Assembly: GCF_000422925.1 (NCBI RefSeq)
Contig: NZ_KE383960.1
Coordinates: 1 to 62,645 of the forward strand
Reading direction: 5' to 3'
DNA length: 62,645 nucleotides
Origin: Paludibacterium yongneupense DSM 18731
GTDB taxonomy: Bacteria; Pseudomonadota; Gammaproteobacteria; Burkholderiales; Chromobacteriaceae
In this document: positions 55,687 through 62,645 of the stretch, one piece after another
How positions within the stretch are numbered: position 1 is the first letter of the stretch
How the letters are laid out: each line of letters starts with the position of its first letter
Translations under genes and position numbers: made by a program
The notes under the pieces: model-generated
Database searches by the model: none
What the model saw: only the letters and a program-made list of their open reading frames with translations
Told to the model about the DNA's origin: nothing

Positions 55687-55777
55687 TAAGCAGTGGCGCA
55701 AATGGCCATAGTGATCATGGACTTGACCGCGTTGTCCACAGCTCGCTAACAAGGCTGTCCCCGCTGGGTGTGAGAAG
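55687..55777. repeat. Intergenic repeat, copy A
   Basis: TAAGCAGTGGCG, then TTGTCCACA at 55732-55740, then TAACA, CTGTCCCC and GGTGTGAGAAG. It lies 113 bp after copy D as a diverged tandem duplicate. It ends just ahead of the promoter of the NadR-like gene. From TCCACA onward it matches copy B at 31 of 43 positions by eye. Confidence 0.65.
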
Positions 55778-55802
55778 TTTTATAAAGCGTGCGCCCGGGA
55801 CG

Positions 55803-55808
55803 TATAAT
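55803..55808 (+). promoter_or_regulatory. -10 element of the NadR-like kinase gene
   Basis: A perfect TATAAT, 24 bp ahead of the GTG start, with a weak -35 (TTATAA at 55780-55785, 17-bp spacer) just after repeat copy A. Confidence 0.55.
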
Positions 55809-55831
55809 TGTAGCTTTAGGGCGCTTTCACA

Positions 55832-56392
55832 GTGAGTCAGACCGTCCTTTCGCCACCGCGCGTCGCGGTGCTGGGCCCCGAGTCCTGCGGCAAGACGACG
55901 CTGGTGGAGGCTTTGGCCGCGCGCTGTCTGCAGCATGGCGTCGCCGCCGTGGCCGTGCCCGAATACGCGCGTGAATATTATCGCGAGCGGGCCTACCGGC
56001 CGGAGTATGCGGACGTGGTTGCCATTGCGCGCGGGCAACTGGCTGCCGAGGACGGGGCTTGCATCGGTGCCGAGGTGCTCATCTGCGATACCACGGTATC
56101 GACCTGCAAGATCTGGTCGGATGTTGCCTTCGGCCGCTGTGGAGCCGATCTGCTGGCCTTGCATCGTCCCGACAGCTACGCGCTGACCCTGCTGACCAGC
56201 CCCGATATTCCCTGGCAGCCCGATCCCCTGCGCAGTCATCCGCACGAGCGCGAGTCGCTGTGGCAGCGTTATTGCGACGAACTGGCGCGAGCCCGGGTCG
56301 TGCCCGTTCATGTCCGTGGCACGCATGAAGAGCGGGTGGCAACGGCATGGCGTGCCATGCGGCAGTGCCTGCCCGGCCTGCCTATTATTTAA
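55832..56392 (+). CDS. NadR-like ribosylnicotinamide kinase-type ATPase
   Basis: A 186-residue P-loop protein (GPESCGKTTLVEAL, residues 15-28). It aligns by eye with the C-terminal kinase domain of NadR: EYAREYY, VAIARGQL, then LICDTTVSTCKIW (the Walker B-like site) and SPDIPWQPDPLRSHPHER. NadR kinase domains phosphorylate nicotinamide riboside in NAD salvage. Here the domain stands alone, without the adenylyltransferase or regulator parts and without a pnuC transporter nearby. The activity is inferred. The start is GTG. Confidence 0.75.
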   Translation: MSQTVLSPPRVAVLGPESCGKTTLVEALAARCLQHGVAAVAVPEYAREYYRERAYRPEYADVVAIARGQLAAEDGACIGAEVLICDTTVSTCKIWSDVAFGRCGADLLALHRPDSYALTLLTSPDIPWQPDPLRSHPHERESLWQRYCDELARARVVPVHVRGTHEERVATAWRAMRQCLPGLPII

Positions 56393-56485
56393 GCGTATGG
56401 CAATAAATCCAGGTACATCAACCGCTTGCCGTGGTTGTCAACAGGTGCTCCACAGACCTTTCCCGCTGCGGGGTGGATAGAGTCG
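56390..56485. repeat. Intergenic repeat, copy C
   Basis: Begins at the stop codon of the NadR-like gene (TAAGCGTATGGC), with TTGTCAACAGG and CTCCACAG at 56435-56455, then TTTCCCGCT and GGGGTGGATAGAG. The spacing from TAAGC to the TC(C/A)ACA core is 48 bp, as in copies A (48) and D (47). Confidence 0.55.
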
Positions 56486-56546
56486 TATAACTGCCTGTTT
56501 TTTGGGCAATCGGGAAATGATGTTATTTTGTAACGGGTTGTGGCTG

Positions 56547-56593
56547 TTTTCCACAGGTGGCTAACAGCTCTGTCCCTGACAGGTGTGCAAAAA
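56547..56593. repeat. Intergenic repeat, copy B (partial)
   Basis: TTTTCCACA (56547-56555, fits the DnaA-box pattern TTWTNCACA), GGCTAACA, CTGTCCC, AGGTGTGCAAAA. The last part supplies the ribosome-binding site of the S4 gene. The 5' half of the element is missing or too diverged to see. Confidence 0.6.
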
Positions 56594-56817
56594 TGAACGA
56601 GACGTTCGAACTGAGAAGCGAATACATTGCTTTATGCGATTTGCTCAAGATCTGCGGTATTGCCGATTCCGGCGGCGCAGCCAAACACCGTGTTGCCGAA
56701 GGGGGGATCCGGGTCGACGGGCAAGTCGAGCTGCGCAAGACGTGTAAAATCCGCGCGGGTCAGAAGGTCAGCGGCGAAGGATTCATCATCGACGTGGTTG
56801 CGGCGAATGCCGGATGA
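56593..56817 (+). CDS. S4-domain RNA-binding protein (YbcJ-like)
   Basis: A 74-residue protein consisting of a single S4 domain. YIALCDLLKICGIADSGGAAKHRVAEGGIRVDG then TCKIRAGQ resembles E. coli YbcJ (70 residues), a predicted RNA-binding protein. The ATG at 56593 sits at the edge of repeat copy B. Confidence 0.88.
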   Translation: MNETFELRSEYIALCDLLKICGIADSGGAAKHRVAEGGIRVDGQVELRKTCKIRAGQKVSGEGFIIDVVAANAG

Positions 56818-56983
56818 ATTGCCCCCCCGTCGCCCGCAAGCGCCGGGCGACAACGAGTGTTGTGGCAGCGGATGCGATCCCTGCGTATGGGATCTCTATC
56901 GCGAAGAAGTCGACCGTTATGCTGTCGAGTTCGAACAATGGCGTAGCCGTCATCCCTGTCCGCCGGGCGGACGGGACGAGTAA
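56807..56983 (+). CDS. Oxidoreductase-like domain protein, 58 residues
   Basis: A small Cys-rich protein overlapping the end of the S4 gene by 11 bp in another frame. ATG at 56807 opens MPDELPPRRPQ. The core NECCGSGCDPCVWDLYREE matches the oxidoreductase-like N-terminal domain (PF09791), with four cysteines placed to bind a metal or form disulfides. The function of this family is unknown. It precedes the PHP phosphatase by nine bases, so it is probably cotranscribed. Confidence 0.82.
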   Translation: MPDELPPRRPQAPGDNECCGSGCDPCVWDLYREEVDRYAVEFEQWRSRHPCPPGGRDE

Positions 56984-56992
56984 GGAACCATC

Positions 56993-57865
56993 ATGGCCAC
57001 TATCGATCTGCATTTTCACTCACACGCTTCTGACGGTGCGCTGGCGGCGGACGAAGTCGTGCGCCGCGCCGCCGCCAACGGCGCGAGCCTGATCGCATTG
57101 ACCGACCATGACTGCACGCGTGGTCTGCCCGAAGCGCGACGGGCTGCCGCGGCGGAGGGGGTCGCCTTTCTGGACGGGGTGGAGATCTCCGTTACCTGGG
57201 GCAAGCACACGATCCATATCGTCGGTCTGGGCATGGACCCCGCCGACGCTGCCCTGTGCCGTGGCCTGGCCACCATCCGCGACGGCAGGGTGGCACGCGC
57301 GCACGCCATGGCGGCGCATCTGGAAAAGGTCGGCATCGGCGGCGCATTCGATGGCGCGATGGCGCGCTGTTCCAACCCCGAGATGATTGGCCGTACCCAT
57401 TTTGCGCGCTTCATGGTGCAGCAGAATATGGTCAAGGATTTGCGTACCGTGTTCCGCAAATACCTGACCCCGGGCAAGCCCGGCTATGTGGCCCACGAGT
57501 GGGCGGCCCTTGGCGATGCCGTGGACTGGATATGCAAAGCCGGCGGCATCGCCGTGATCGCCCACCCCGGGCGCTATGATCTCGGACGGACGCTGATGGA
57601 GCGCTTGATCCTCGAATTCAAGGAGGCGGGGGGCGGAGCGCTCGAAGTTTCCAGCGGCAGCCACAGCCTGGACGACAGGCATAAATTCGCGCTGCTGGCC
57701 GAACGTCATCAACTGCTGTCGAGTTCCGGCAGCGATTTTCATGCGCCGGGCGAGGGCGCGCGCGAAGTGGGACGCACCGACGACCTGCCTGCGATCTGCC
57801 GCCCGGTGTGGGAACACCTCGCCCATCGCCTGGCCGTCGTGCCTGCGTGCGGGAAAACGGAATAG
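56993..57865 (+). CDS. PHP-family 3',5'-nucleoside bisphosphate phosphatase (RNase AM/YciV-like)
   Basis: A 290-residue metal-dependent phosphoesterase. The PHP metal-binding motifs are visible: DLHFHSHASDG at the N-terminus, LTDHD, GVEIS, VIAHPGRY and SGSDFHAPG. The Chromobacterium violaceum homologue Cv1693 was characterised as a 3',5'-nucleotide phosphatase acting on pAp-type products, and E. coli YciV/RnaAM also trims RNA 5' ends. It is followed after three bases by yciO, as in E. coli. Confidence 0.92.
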   Translation: MATIDLHFHSHASDGALAADEVVRRAAANGASLIALTDHDCTRGLPEARRAAAAEGVAFLDGVEISVTWGKHTIHIVGLGMDPADAALCRGLATIRDGRVARAHAMAAHLEKVGIGGAFDGAMARCSNPEMIGRTHFARFMVQQNMVKDLRTVFRKYLTPGKPGYVAHEWAALGDAVDWICKAGGIAVIAHPGRYDLGRTLMERLILEFKEAGGGALEVSSGSHSLDDRHKFALLAERHQLLSSSGSDFHAPGEGAREVGRTDDLPAICRPVWEHLAHRLAVVPACGKTE

Positions 57866-57868
57866 AAA

Positions 57869-58495
57869 ATGGCTCAATTTTTTGTCGTACATCCCGAGAA
57901 TCCGCAGTCCAGACTGATCCGCGAAGCCGTGAAGATCGTGCGCGACGGCGGGGTGATCGTGTACCCGACCGATTCCTGCTATGCACTGGGCTGTCATTTG
58001 GGCGACAAGGGCGCCATGGAGCGCATCCTGGCGATTCGTCAGATCGACGTCAGGCACCACCTGACCCTGGTATGCAATAATCTGTCGGAACTTTCCAACT
58101 ATGCGCGCGTCGATAATGCACAGTACCGGCTGTTGAAGGCGGCGACGCCTGGCAGTTATACCTTTATCCTGCAGGCAACGAAGGAAGTCCCGCGCCGGAC
58201 CTTGCACCCCAAGCGCTCTAGCATCGGGTTGCGGGTTCCGGACCATGCGATCGCCCTGGCCCTGCTCGAAGAGCTGGGCGAGCCGATGCTATCCTGTACC
58301 CTGATGCTGCCCGGTGACAGCGAGCCTCTGTGCGATCCTTACGATATCAGGGACCGACTGGAGCGTTCCGTCGATCTCATCATCGATGGAGGGTGGTGCG
58401 GCAGTGAACCGACCACCGTGATCGATTTGACCGACTCGGTCGAACTGATCCGGCGCGGCAAGGGGGATCCCGCCGTGTTCGGATTGGACGATTGA
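57869..58495 (+). CDS. yciO: YciO family protein (TsaC/Sua5-like)
   Basis: A 208-residue YrdC-fold protein. VIVYPTDSCYALGCHLGDK and RHHLTLVCNNLSELS match YciO rather than TsaC. The fold is shared with the threonylcarbamoyl-AMP synthases of tRNA t6A synthesis, but YciO is not generally equivalent to TsaC. It lies directly after the PHP phosphatase. Confidence 0.92.
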   Translation: MAQFFVVHPENPQSRLIREAVKIVRDGGVIVYPTDSCYALGCHLGDKGAMERILAIRQIDVRHHLTLVCNNLSELSNYARVDNAQYRLLKAATPGSYTFILQATKEVPRRTLHPKRSSIGLRVPDHAIALALLEELGEPMLSCTLMLPGDSEPLCDPYDIRDRLERSVDLIIDGGWCGSEPTTVIDLTDSVELIRRGKGDPAVFGLDD

Positions 58496-58531
58496 GCCCT
58501 CCCACCCCGTACCCGACGAGTATTACGATTC

Positions 58532-59179
58532 ATGGAAGAACTCAACCTGATCCAAAAAATCACGGTCTACGCCTTGCCGGTGTTGTTCGCGATCACGGTG
58601 CACGAAGCCGCCCACGCCTACGCCGCCAAGCGTTTCGGCGATCCGACCGCCTATATCATGGGGCGTATGACGCTGAACCCTCTCAAGCACATCGATCCGT
58701 TGGGCACGATCTTACTGCCCATGATCGGCATGCTGCTCGGTGGCTTCATTTTCGGCTGGGCCAAGCCGGTACCCATTAATTTCGGCAATCTGAAAAATCC
58801 GCGTGTCGGCATGCGCTGGGTGTCCGCCGCCGGGCCGCTGGCCAACCTGATCATGGCCGTGGTCTGGACCGGTCTGTTCAAGTTTGCCGTCAGCGTTCCC
58901 AATTATTTCAGCGAGCCGCTGGCCCTGATGAGTCAGGCCGGCATCATGATCAACTGCTCGCTGCTGGTGCTCAATATGCTGCCTATCCTGCCGCTCGACG
59001 GTGGCCGCATCGTGGAAAGCCTGCTGCCTCCACGGCTTGCCTGGCGTTATGCGCGCACCGAAGCCTACGGCACCTGGATACTTCTGGGCATGTTGATGCT
59101 GGGCATGCTGTCCTGGGTGCTCTACCCGATGGTCAGGCTGTTGTATACGCTGCTGCTGAGCGTGTTTTTCGTGCACTGA
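58532..59179 (+). CDS. Site-2 protease family (M50) membrane metallopeptidase
   Basis: A 215-residue membrane protein with about six helices. The zinc motif is HEAAH (about residues 24-28) in ITVHEAAHAYAAKRFGD, and the second ligand motif is NMLPILPLDGGRI (about 149-161). There is no PDZ domain, so it is the short M50 class. Substrates are unknown. It sits upstream of scpA. Confidence 0.93.
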   Translation: MEELNLIQKITVYALPVLFAITVHEAAHAYAAKRFGDPTAYIMGRMTLNPLKHIDPLGTILLPMIGMLLGGFIFGWAKPVPINFGNLKNPRVGMRWVSAAGPLANLIMAVVWTGLFKFAVSVPNYFSEPLALMSQAGIMINCSLLVLNMLPILPLDGGRIVESLLPPRLAWRYARTEAYGTWILLGMLMLGMLSWVLYPMVRLLYTLLLSVFFVH

Positions 59180-59187
59180 GCCCGGGA

Positions 59188-60024
59188 ATGAGCGATGTCG
59201 CCGCCACCGGCTCCGCCGAATTCGAGCTGACCGCTCCCGCCTTGCCGGCGGGGGTGGCGCTGGCTCATGTCTTTGGCCAGCCGCTGCTGGAAATGCCGCA
59301 GGACCTGTTCATTCCCCCCGATGCCTTGCAGGTGATTCTGGAAAGTTTCGAGGGTCCGCTCGACCTGCTCCTGTATCTGATCCGGCGTCAGAACCTGAAT
59401 GTGCTGGATATTCCGATGGCTCCGATCACCGCGCAGTACATGGCCTATATCGATACCATGCACGCGAGCCGGCTGGAGCTGGCTGCCGAGTACTTGCTGA
59501 TGGCCGCGTTGCTGATCGAGATCAAGTCGCGCTTGCTGCTGCCGCGTCCACCGCAGGACGAGGCCAGCGAGGCGGAGGACCCGCGCGCCGAACTGGTACG
59601 CCGCCTGCTCGAATACGAACAGATGAAGCTGGCCGCACTGGCGCTCGACAAGATGCCGCAAGCCGAGCGCGATTTTGCCTGGCTTGCCGTGCTGGTCGAG
59701 CAGAGCGCGGAGGAGAGGCTGCCCGATGTGGCGGCGCCGGATCTGCGTCAGGCCTGGCTGTCCATCTTGTCGCGAGCGCGCCATCATCGGCATCATCAGG
59801 TGGAAAAAGACCAGTTGTCGGTGCGTGAGCAGATGAGCCGCATCTTGCGCTTTCTCGATGGCCGCGAGTACGTGGCGTTCGAGGAACTGTTCGAGGCCGA
59901 ACTCGGCGTGTCGCACCTGGTTGTCAATTTCATCGCCGTGCTGGAGTTGGTGAAAGAAGGCATGGTACGTGTCAGTCAGGATGCCCCTTACCAGCCCATC
60001 TACGTGCGTCTGGCCCTGGTCTGA
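59188..60024 (+). CDS. scpA: Segregation and condensation protein A
   Basis: A 278-residue kleisin bridging SMC ATPases in chromosome condensation. The N-terminal SMC-head-binding region has FEGPLDLLLYLIRRQNLNVLDIP and AAEYLLMAALLIEIKSRLLLP; the C-terminal winged helix is at about 205-278. Its usual partner scpB lies 1.76 kb further on, split off by an antisense gene. Confidence 0.95.
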   Translation: MSDVAATGSAEFELTAPALPAGVALAHVFGQPLLEMPQDLFIPPDALQVILESFEGPLDLLLYLIRRQNLNVLDIPMAPITAQYMAYIDTMHASRLELAAEYLLMAALLIEIKSRLLLPRPPQDEASEAEDPRAELVRRLLEYEQMKLAALALDKMPQAERDFAWLAVLVEQSAEERLPDVAAPDLRQAWLSILSRARHHRHHQVEKDQLSVREQMSRILRFLDGREYVAFEELFEAELGVSHLVVNFIAVLELVKEGMVRVSQDAPYQPIYVRLALV

Positions 60025-60043
60025 TTGTCTCTGGCCGCGCATC

Positions 60044-61510
60044 TCACCCCCAATCCCATTGTTCCTCCAGCGCGGAGTCATCCGCCTTGTCAGTGAAAAG
60101 CGCTCCCGCCGGGTCGTGCCGCAGCGGCCGGGCAGCATCTGCGCCATTGAGCAGGCGCTGGCCTGCCGCGTGCCAGTATTGCCGGGCACCCGACTGGCAG
60201 GGGCGCAACTGGGCCGTACGAGCCTGCGTCGCTTCGAGGCAGTGCCCGGGTCTGGCTGCGCTGACGATTTCGCCGCTGGTCAGGTGCCGCCATCGCTGCG
60301 CGTCCATTGCCAGGCAGGGGCGCATCGTCAAGGAATAGGGTCCATCACCGCCGGCCTGCAGGCACAGGCCGCTGGCGCGGGCGAGCAAAGGCCGGCCGCT
60401 TTCGTGTGCGTCGCGCGCGTCGACCCGCAGCGGCAACGGCAAGGTCTGCGTCCGGCCGTCGAGATAATGCAGGGTGACCTCGAGCAGGCTGTGGCCGAGG
60501 AATGAATGCGGCTTGATGATCAGACGCCGCTCGTTGTCCCGCAGCGTGAGGATGATGATTTCGAGACCGCGAGCGCCTCTCAGGCTGATGCCGGGCTGTT
60601 TCAGGGGCTGCCCGCCGCCTTGCACGAGGAGGTGAGCGACACCGTCGCTGACGATTTCGAGTGTGCTTGCGTCCAGCCTGCCTTGCACGCCGCGCGGCGG
60701 ATAGAGCGCATTGAGCGCCTGGATGTCGCCGGCCGAGAGGCCGCCCAGCTCCGGACTCAGCTGCAGGGCAGGGTCCAGCGGATGCAGGATGGGGGGACGG
60801 TAGTGGGTGATGGAATGAATATCGTAGCGGGTGCGGGTTTCGATACGGGGTTTGATCACGAGATCCGGCAGCTCGGCCAGTGCATCGATAGCGATATGTT
60901 CGCCACGGTCGGGACGCTGATGCTCGTGCGAGAACCCCAGCGCATGCATGATTTCGTGCAGCGCCTGTCCCTTGTGCGCGCACCAGTCGGCCAGCTGGAG
61001 CTTCTGGGCGCCGCCGGTGCGGCCGATGCTGGAGCGGCACGCCGCGGCAGGAGAATGGACATCGATGTAGGCGTTCTGGTTGCTGCGTTCGATAAATCGC
61101 AGGGCAGAGACGGCTTCGATGTCGGCGATTGCGGCGCGAATGGCCGCCCGCCCGCTCGCGTTGGCTTGCTGCAACGAGTAATAGACGCGGTTGTCCGGCC
61201 ATAGTGCGGCCCGGGGCTGGCGCGAGGCGCGCCGCACCCGGTGCGTCGCTACCGTATCCTGCGCCGGCGTCAACGCGATCGCTTGCACTCCCCCTGCGCG
61301 CTGAATATCGTCGTGCCGGCCAAGAATGATGTCGCCGATCACGGCATCTTCGCCATCGATTTGGTACTGTATGCGTTGTCCCGTATGCGAAGCCAGGGTT
61401 TCGGCTGTCGGAAGGTGGGGAGAGGCCTGCCCCACGGCACCGACCGTGGCAAACAATAGTGCGGCAAGCGGCAGGCCGTGCTGGGGCGCGGGCGTCCGGA
61501 GGAGGGTCAT
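60044..61510 (-). CDS. Secreted astacin-like metalloprotease with ricin-type lectin domain
   Basis: A 488-residue protein with a signal peptide (about 1-29), a propeptide-like region, an astacin (M12A) domain and a C-terminal beta-trefoil (about 375-470, with QRW and QYW repeats and paired cysteines). The zinc site HEIMHALGFSHEHQR (185-199) is complete, and the late tyrosine ligand is kept in SITHY (233-237). The Met-turn methionine is threonine there, which is unusual. It is likely exported and glycan-binding. It lies antisense between scpA and scpB, suggesting insertion. Confidence 0.88.
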   Translation of the reverse strand: MTLLRTPAPQHGLPLAALLFATVGAVGQASPHLPTAETLASHTGQRIQYQIDGEDAVIGDIILGRHDDIQRAGGVQAIALTPAQDTVATHRVRRASRQPRAALWPDNRVYYSLQQANASGRAAIRAAIADIEAVSALRFIERSNQNAYIDVHSPAAACRSSIGRTGGAQKLQLADWCAHKGQALHEIMHALGFSHEHQRPDRGEHIAIDALAELPDLVIKPRIETRTRYDIHSITHYRPPILHPLDPALQLSPELGGLSAGDIQALNALYPPRGVQGRLDASTLEIVSDGVAHLLVQGGGQPLKQPGISLRGARGLEIIILTLRDNERRLIIKPHSFLGHSLLEVTLHYLDGRTQTLPLPLRVDARDAHESGRPLLARASGLCLQAGGDGPYSLTMRPCLAMDAQRWRHLTSGEIVSAARPGHCLEATQARTAQLRPCQSGARQYWHAAGQRLLNGADAARPLRHDPAGALFTDKADDSALEEQWDWG

Positions 61511-61617
61511 CGCGTCGTCCTTTTGCTGCCGCTTCCTGTGTGGTGGAGCGGTCAGGGGAATGGAGCCGGTTTCTGTCGGACTAAGATTAGCAAGTGCTGT
61601 CTGATAGCGTCATCACT

Positions 61618-61635
61618 TGTAAGTCAATCCTTACA
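61618..61635. promoter_or_regulatory. Inverted repeat upstream of the astacin-like gene
   Basis: TGTAAG and CTTACA separated by six bases, about 110 bp upstream of the protease start and 150 bp ahead of scpB. It may be an operator for either gene; no regulator is identified. Confidence 0.35.
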
Positions 61636-61784
61636 GGATTTTGACGCTGAGCGCGATTTCGGCTCCGGGCTGGCCTGAACGATGCCCCCCGCCGGGCTGA
61701 CGGCATATTTTCAGAACAACGAAGAAAAAATCATGTAAAATCCGCAGCTTCCCGCGACTGGTTGCACGGACTACACTGAAACAC

Positions 61785-62405
61785 ATGTCCACTATTACCG
61801 ACCTCAAATACCTGAAAATCGTGTTGGAGACCGCGTTGCTGACGTCTGATCAGGCCTTGACGGTGTCTCAGCTGAAGAAATTGTTCACTGAGGACATCAA
61901 GGCTGCGCTGATCAACGATATGCTGGATGAAATCCGGCAAGACTGGCGCGGGCATGGGATTGAGTTGGTCAGGCTGGCGTCGGGGTGGCGTTTTCGCGCG
62001 CGCGCCGAATTCACGCCCTACCTGGCCCGGCTCAATCCGGAGAAGCCGCCGCGATATTCGCGTGCGGTGATGGAAACCCTGGCCATAATCGCGTATCGGC
62101 AGCCCGTGACGCGCGGCGATATCGAAGCCATACGTGGCGTCTCGGTATCGACCAGCGTGATGCAGACATTGCTTGAACGCGACTGGATCGAAGTGATCGG
62201 GCACAAGGATGTGCCCGGGCGGCCTGGACTCTATGCAAGCACCCGCAAGTTCCTCGATGATTTGGGACTGAATACGCTGAAGGATCTGCCACCCTTGGCC
62301 GACCTTGGTTCGCTGGTGTTGCCCCAGACCGCCGATGCCGCCGCAGTGAGCGGCGAAGCACCGTCCAGCGGGACGGTGGAGACTGAAATCGAACAGGAAT
62401 CATGA
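61785..62405 (+). CDS. scpB: Segregation and condensation protein B
   Basis: A 206-residue protein with two winged-helix domains (about 5-80 and 85-165, with [24 protein letters not shown] and [12 protein letters not shown]) and a variable acidic tail. It dimerises and binds ScpA in the SMC complex. Its stop overlaps the start of the next gene (ATGA). Confidence 0.96.
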   Translation: MSTITDLKYLKIVLETALLTSDQALTVSQLKKLFTEDIKAALINDMLDEIRQDWRGHGIELVRLASGWRFRARAEFTPYLARLNPEKPPRYSRAVMETLAIIAYRQPVTRGDIEAIRGVSVSTSVMQTLLERDWIEVIGHKDVPGRPGLYASTRKFLDDLGLNTLKDLPPLADLGSLVLPQTADAAAVSGEAPSSGTVETEIEQES

Positions 62406-62645
62406 TGTCTAAAGGACAGAATCACAACGCCCGCCAGCCGGTGGCGCGTGTCAAAGGCCGCGAATCGTCGCAACCGCGCAATCCGCAGGCAGGGAACTCC
62501 AAGCCGGGAGGCTCCGGGTTCATCAAGTCGGTCAATTCTCCGGCGCCCCGTGAGGGGAAGCCGCCGGCCAAGAGCCGTCAACCGTTCAATCGCGACGAAC
62601 GCCAGCCGTTCAACCGCGATGCGCAGCCGGGCAACCGCGATGCGA
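62402..62645 (+). CDS. rluB: Probable 23S rRNA pseudouridine synthase RluB, N-terminal part
   Basis: The frame runs off the window end after 81 codons. What is visible is a basic, Asn/Arg/Gln/Pro-rich disordered tail with a repeating QPFNRD-type unit near the end. The catalytic domains lie outside. The assignment rests on position, since rluB follows scpB in many betaproteobacteria and often carries such an N-terminal extension. Two adjacent ATGs (62402, 62405) are possible starts. Confidence 0.65.
   Translation, partial: MMSKGQNHNARQPVARVKGRESSQPRNPQAGNSKPGGSGFIKSVNSPAPREGKPPAKSRQPFNRDERQPFNRDAQPGNRDA

Noticed and set aside
55567-56593. Interpretation of the box cluster as oriC
   Set aside because: No dnaA, dnaN, parA or gidA genes lie near, most boxes carry a mismatch, and there is no clear AT-rich unwinding region.

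Overview
The window is about 62.6 kb of high-GC proteobacterial chromosome. Gene content and order point to the Neisseriales, probably the Chromobacteriaceae (Chromobacterium, Aquitalea, Paludibacterium and relatives). The evidence is the exbB-exbD-lpxK-ycaR-kdsB-adk run, the kdsD-kdsC-lptCAB-rpoN-hpf-ptsN-hprK-rapZ run, and a PHP phosphatase like the Chromobacterium violaceum enzyme. This placement is inferred from protein families and synteny; no database search was run. The DNA is mostly dense, operon-organised core genome. There is no prophage, insertion sequence or CRISPR array.

Layout. 1-2.5 kb: tRNA-Glu, a YhcH-family protein and a three-PAS diguanylate cyclase. 2.7-12.6 kb (minus strand): ettA, ppk1, yggX, argA, ctpA, envC and gpmI; the last three are a cell-wall operon with a phosphoglycerate mutase at its head. 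12.7-14.4 kb: an ArsR-type regulator and xseA. 14.8-22.1 kb (minus strand): adhE, ptsG and a IIA-Glc/HPr/enzyme I triple fusion, that is glucose uptake plus fermentation. The control region upstream (22.1-22.7 kb) holds a perfect FNR box, two matched palindromes and a 16-bp inverted repeat. 22.7-27.1 kb (plus strand): exbB/exbD, lipid A and Kdo genes, adk and a hemolysin III family gene. 27.2-30.3 kb: an HD-GYP response regulator overlapping its sensor kinase gene.

30.4-41.0 kb (minus strand): a long array from kdsD through lptCAB, rpoN, hpf, ptsN, hprK and rapZ to ubiX, nnr and an EamA transporter. It joins LPS export, sigma-54, ribosome hibernation and the nitrogen PTS. 41-49.5 kb: a Kef-type antiporter, AsmA, a BASS-family transporter, a DppA-like binding protein, a divergent racemase/Lrp pair and tRNA-Gly(CCC). 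49.9-56 kb is the most accessory-looking part: a chemoreceptor, two lipoproteins, a lone flgH, an asparaginase and a free-standing NadR-like kinase. The kinase gene is flanked by a small family of diverged ~95-bp intergenic repeats that contain DnaA-box-like 9-mers. 56.6-62.6 kb (plus strand): an S4 protein, an overlapping 58-residue Cys-rich protein, a PHP phosphatase, YciO, an M50 protease, scpA, scpB and the start of rluB. An antisense secreted astacin-like protease with a ricin-type lectin domain sits between scpA and scpB.

The observations most worth a second look are the intergenic repeat family at 55.57-56.59 kb, the PTS control region at 22.2-22.5 kb, the astacin-like gene with a Met-turn substitution splitting scpA from scpB, and the isolated flgH. 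No clearly new defence or mobile system is visible.
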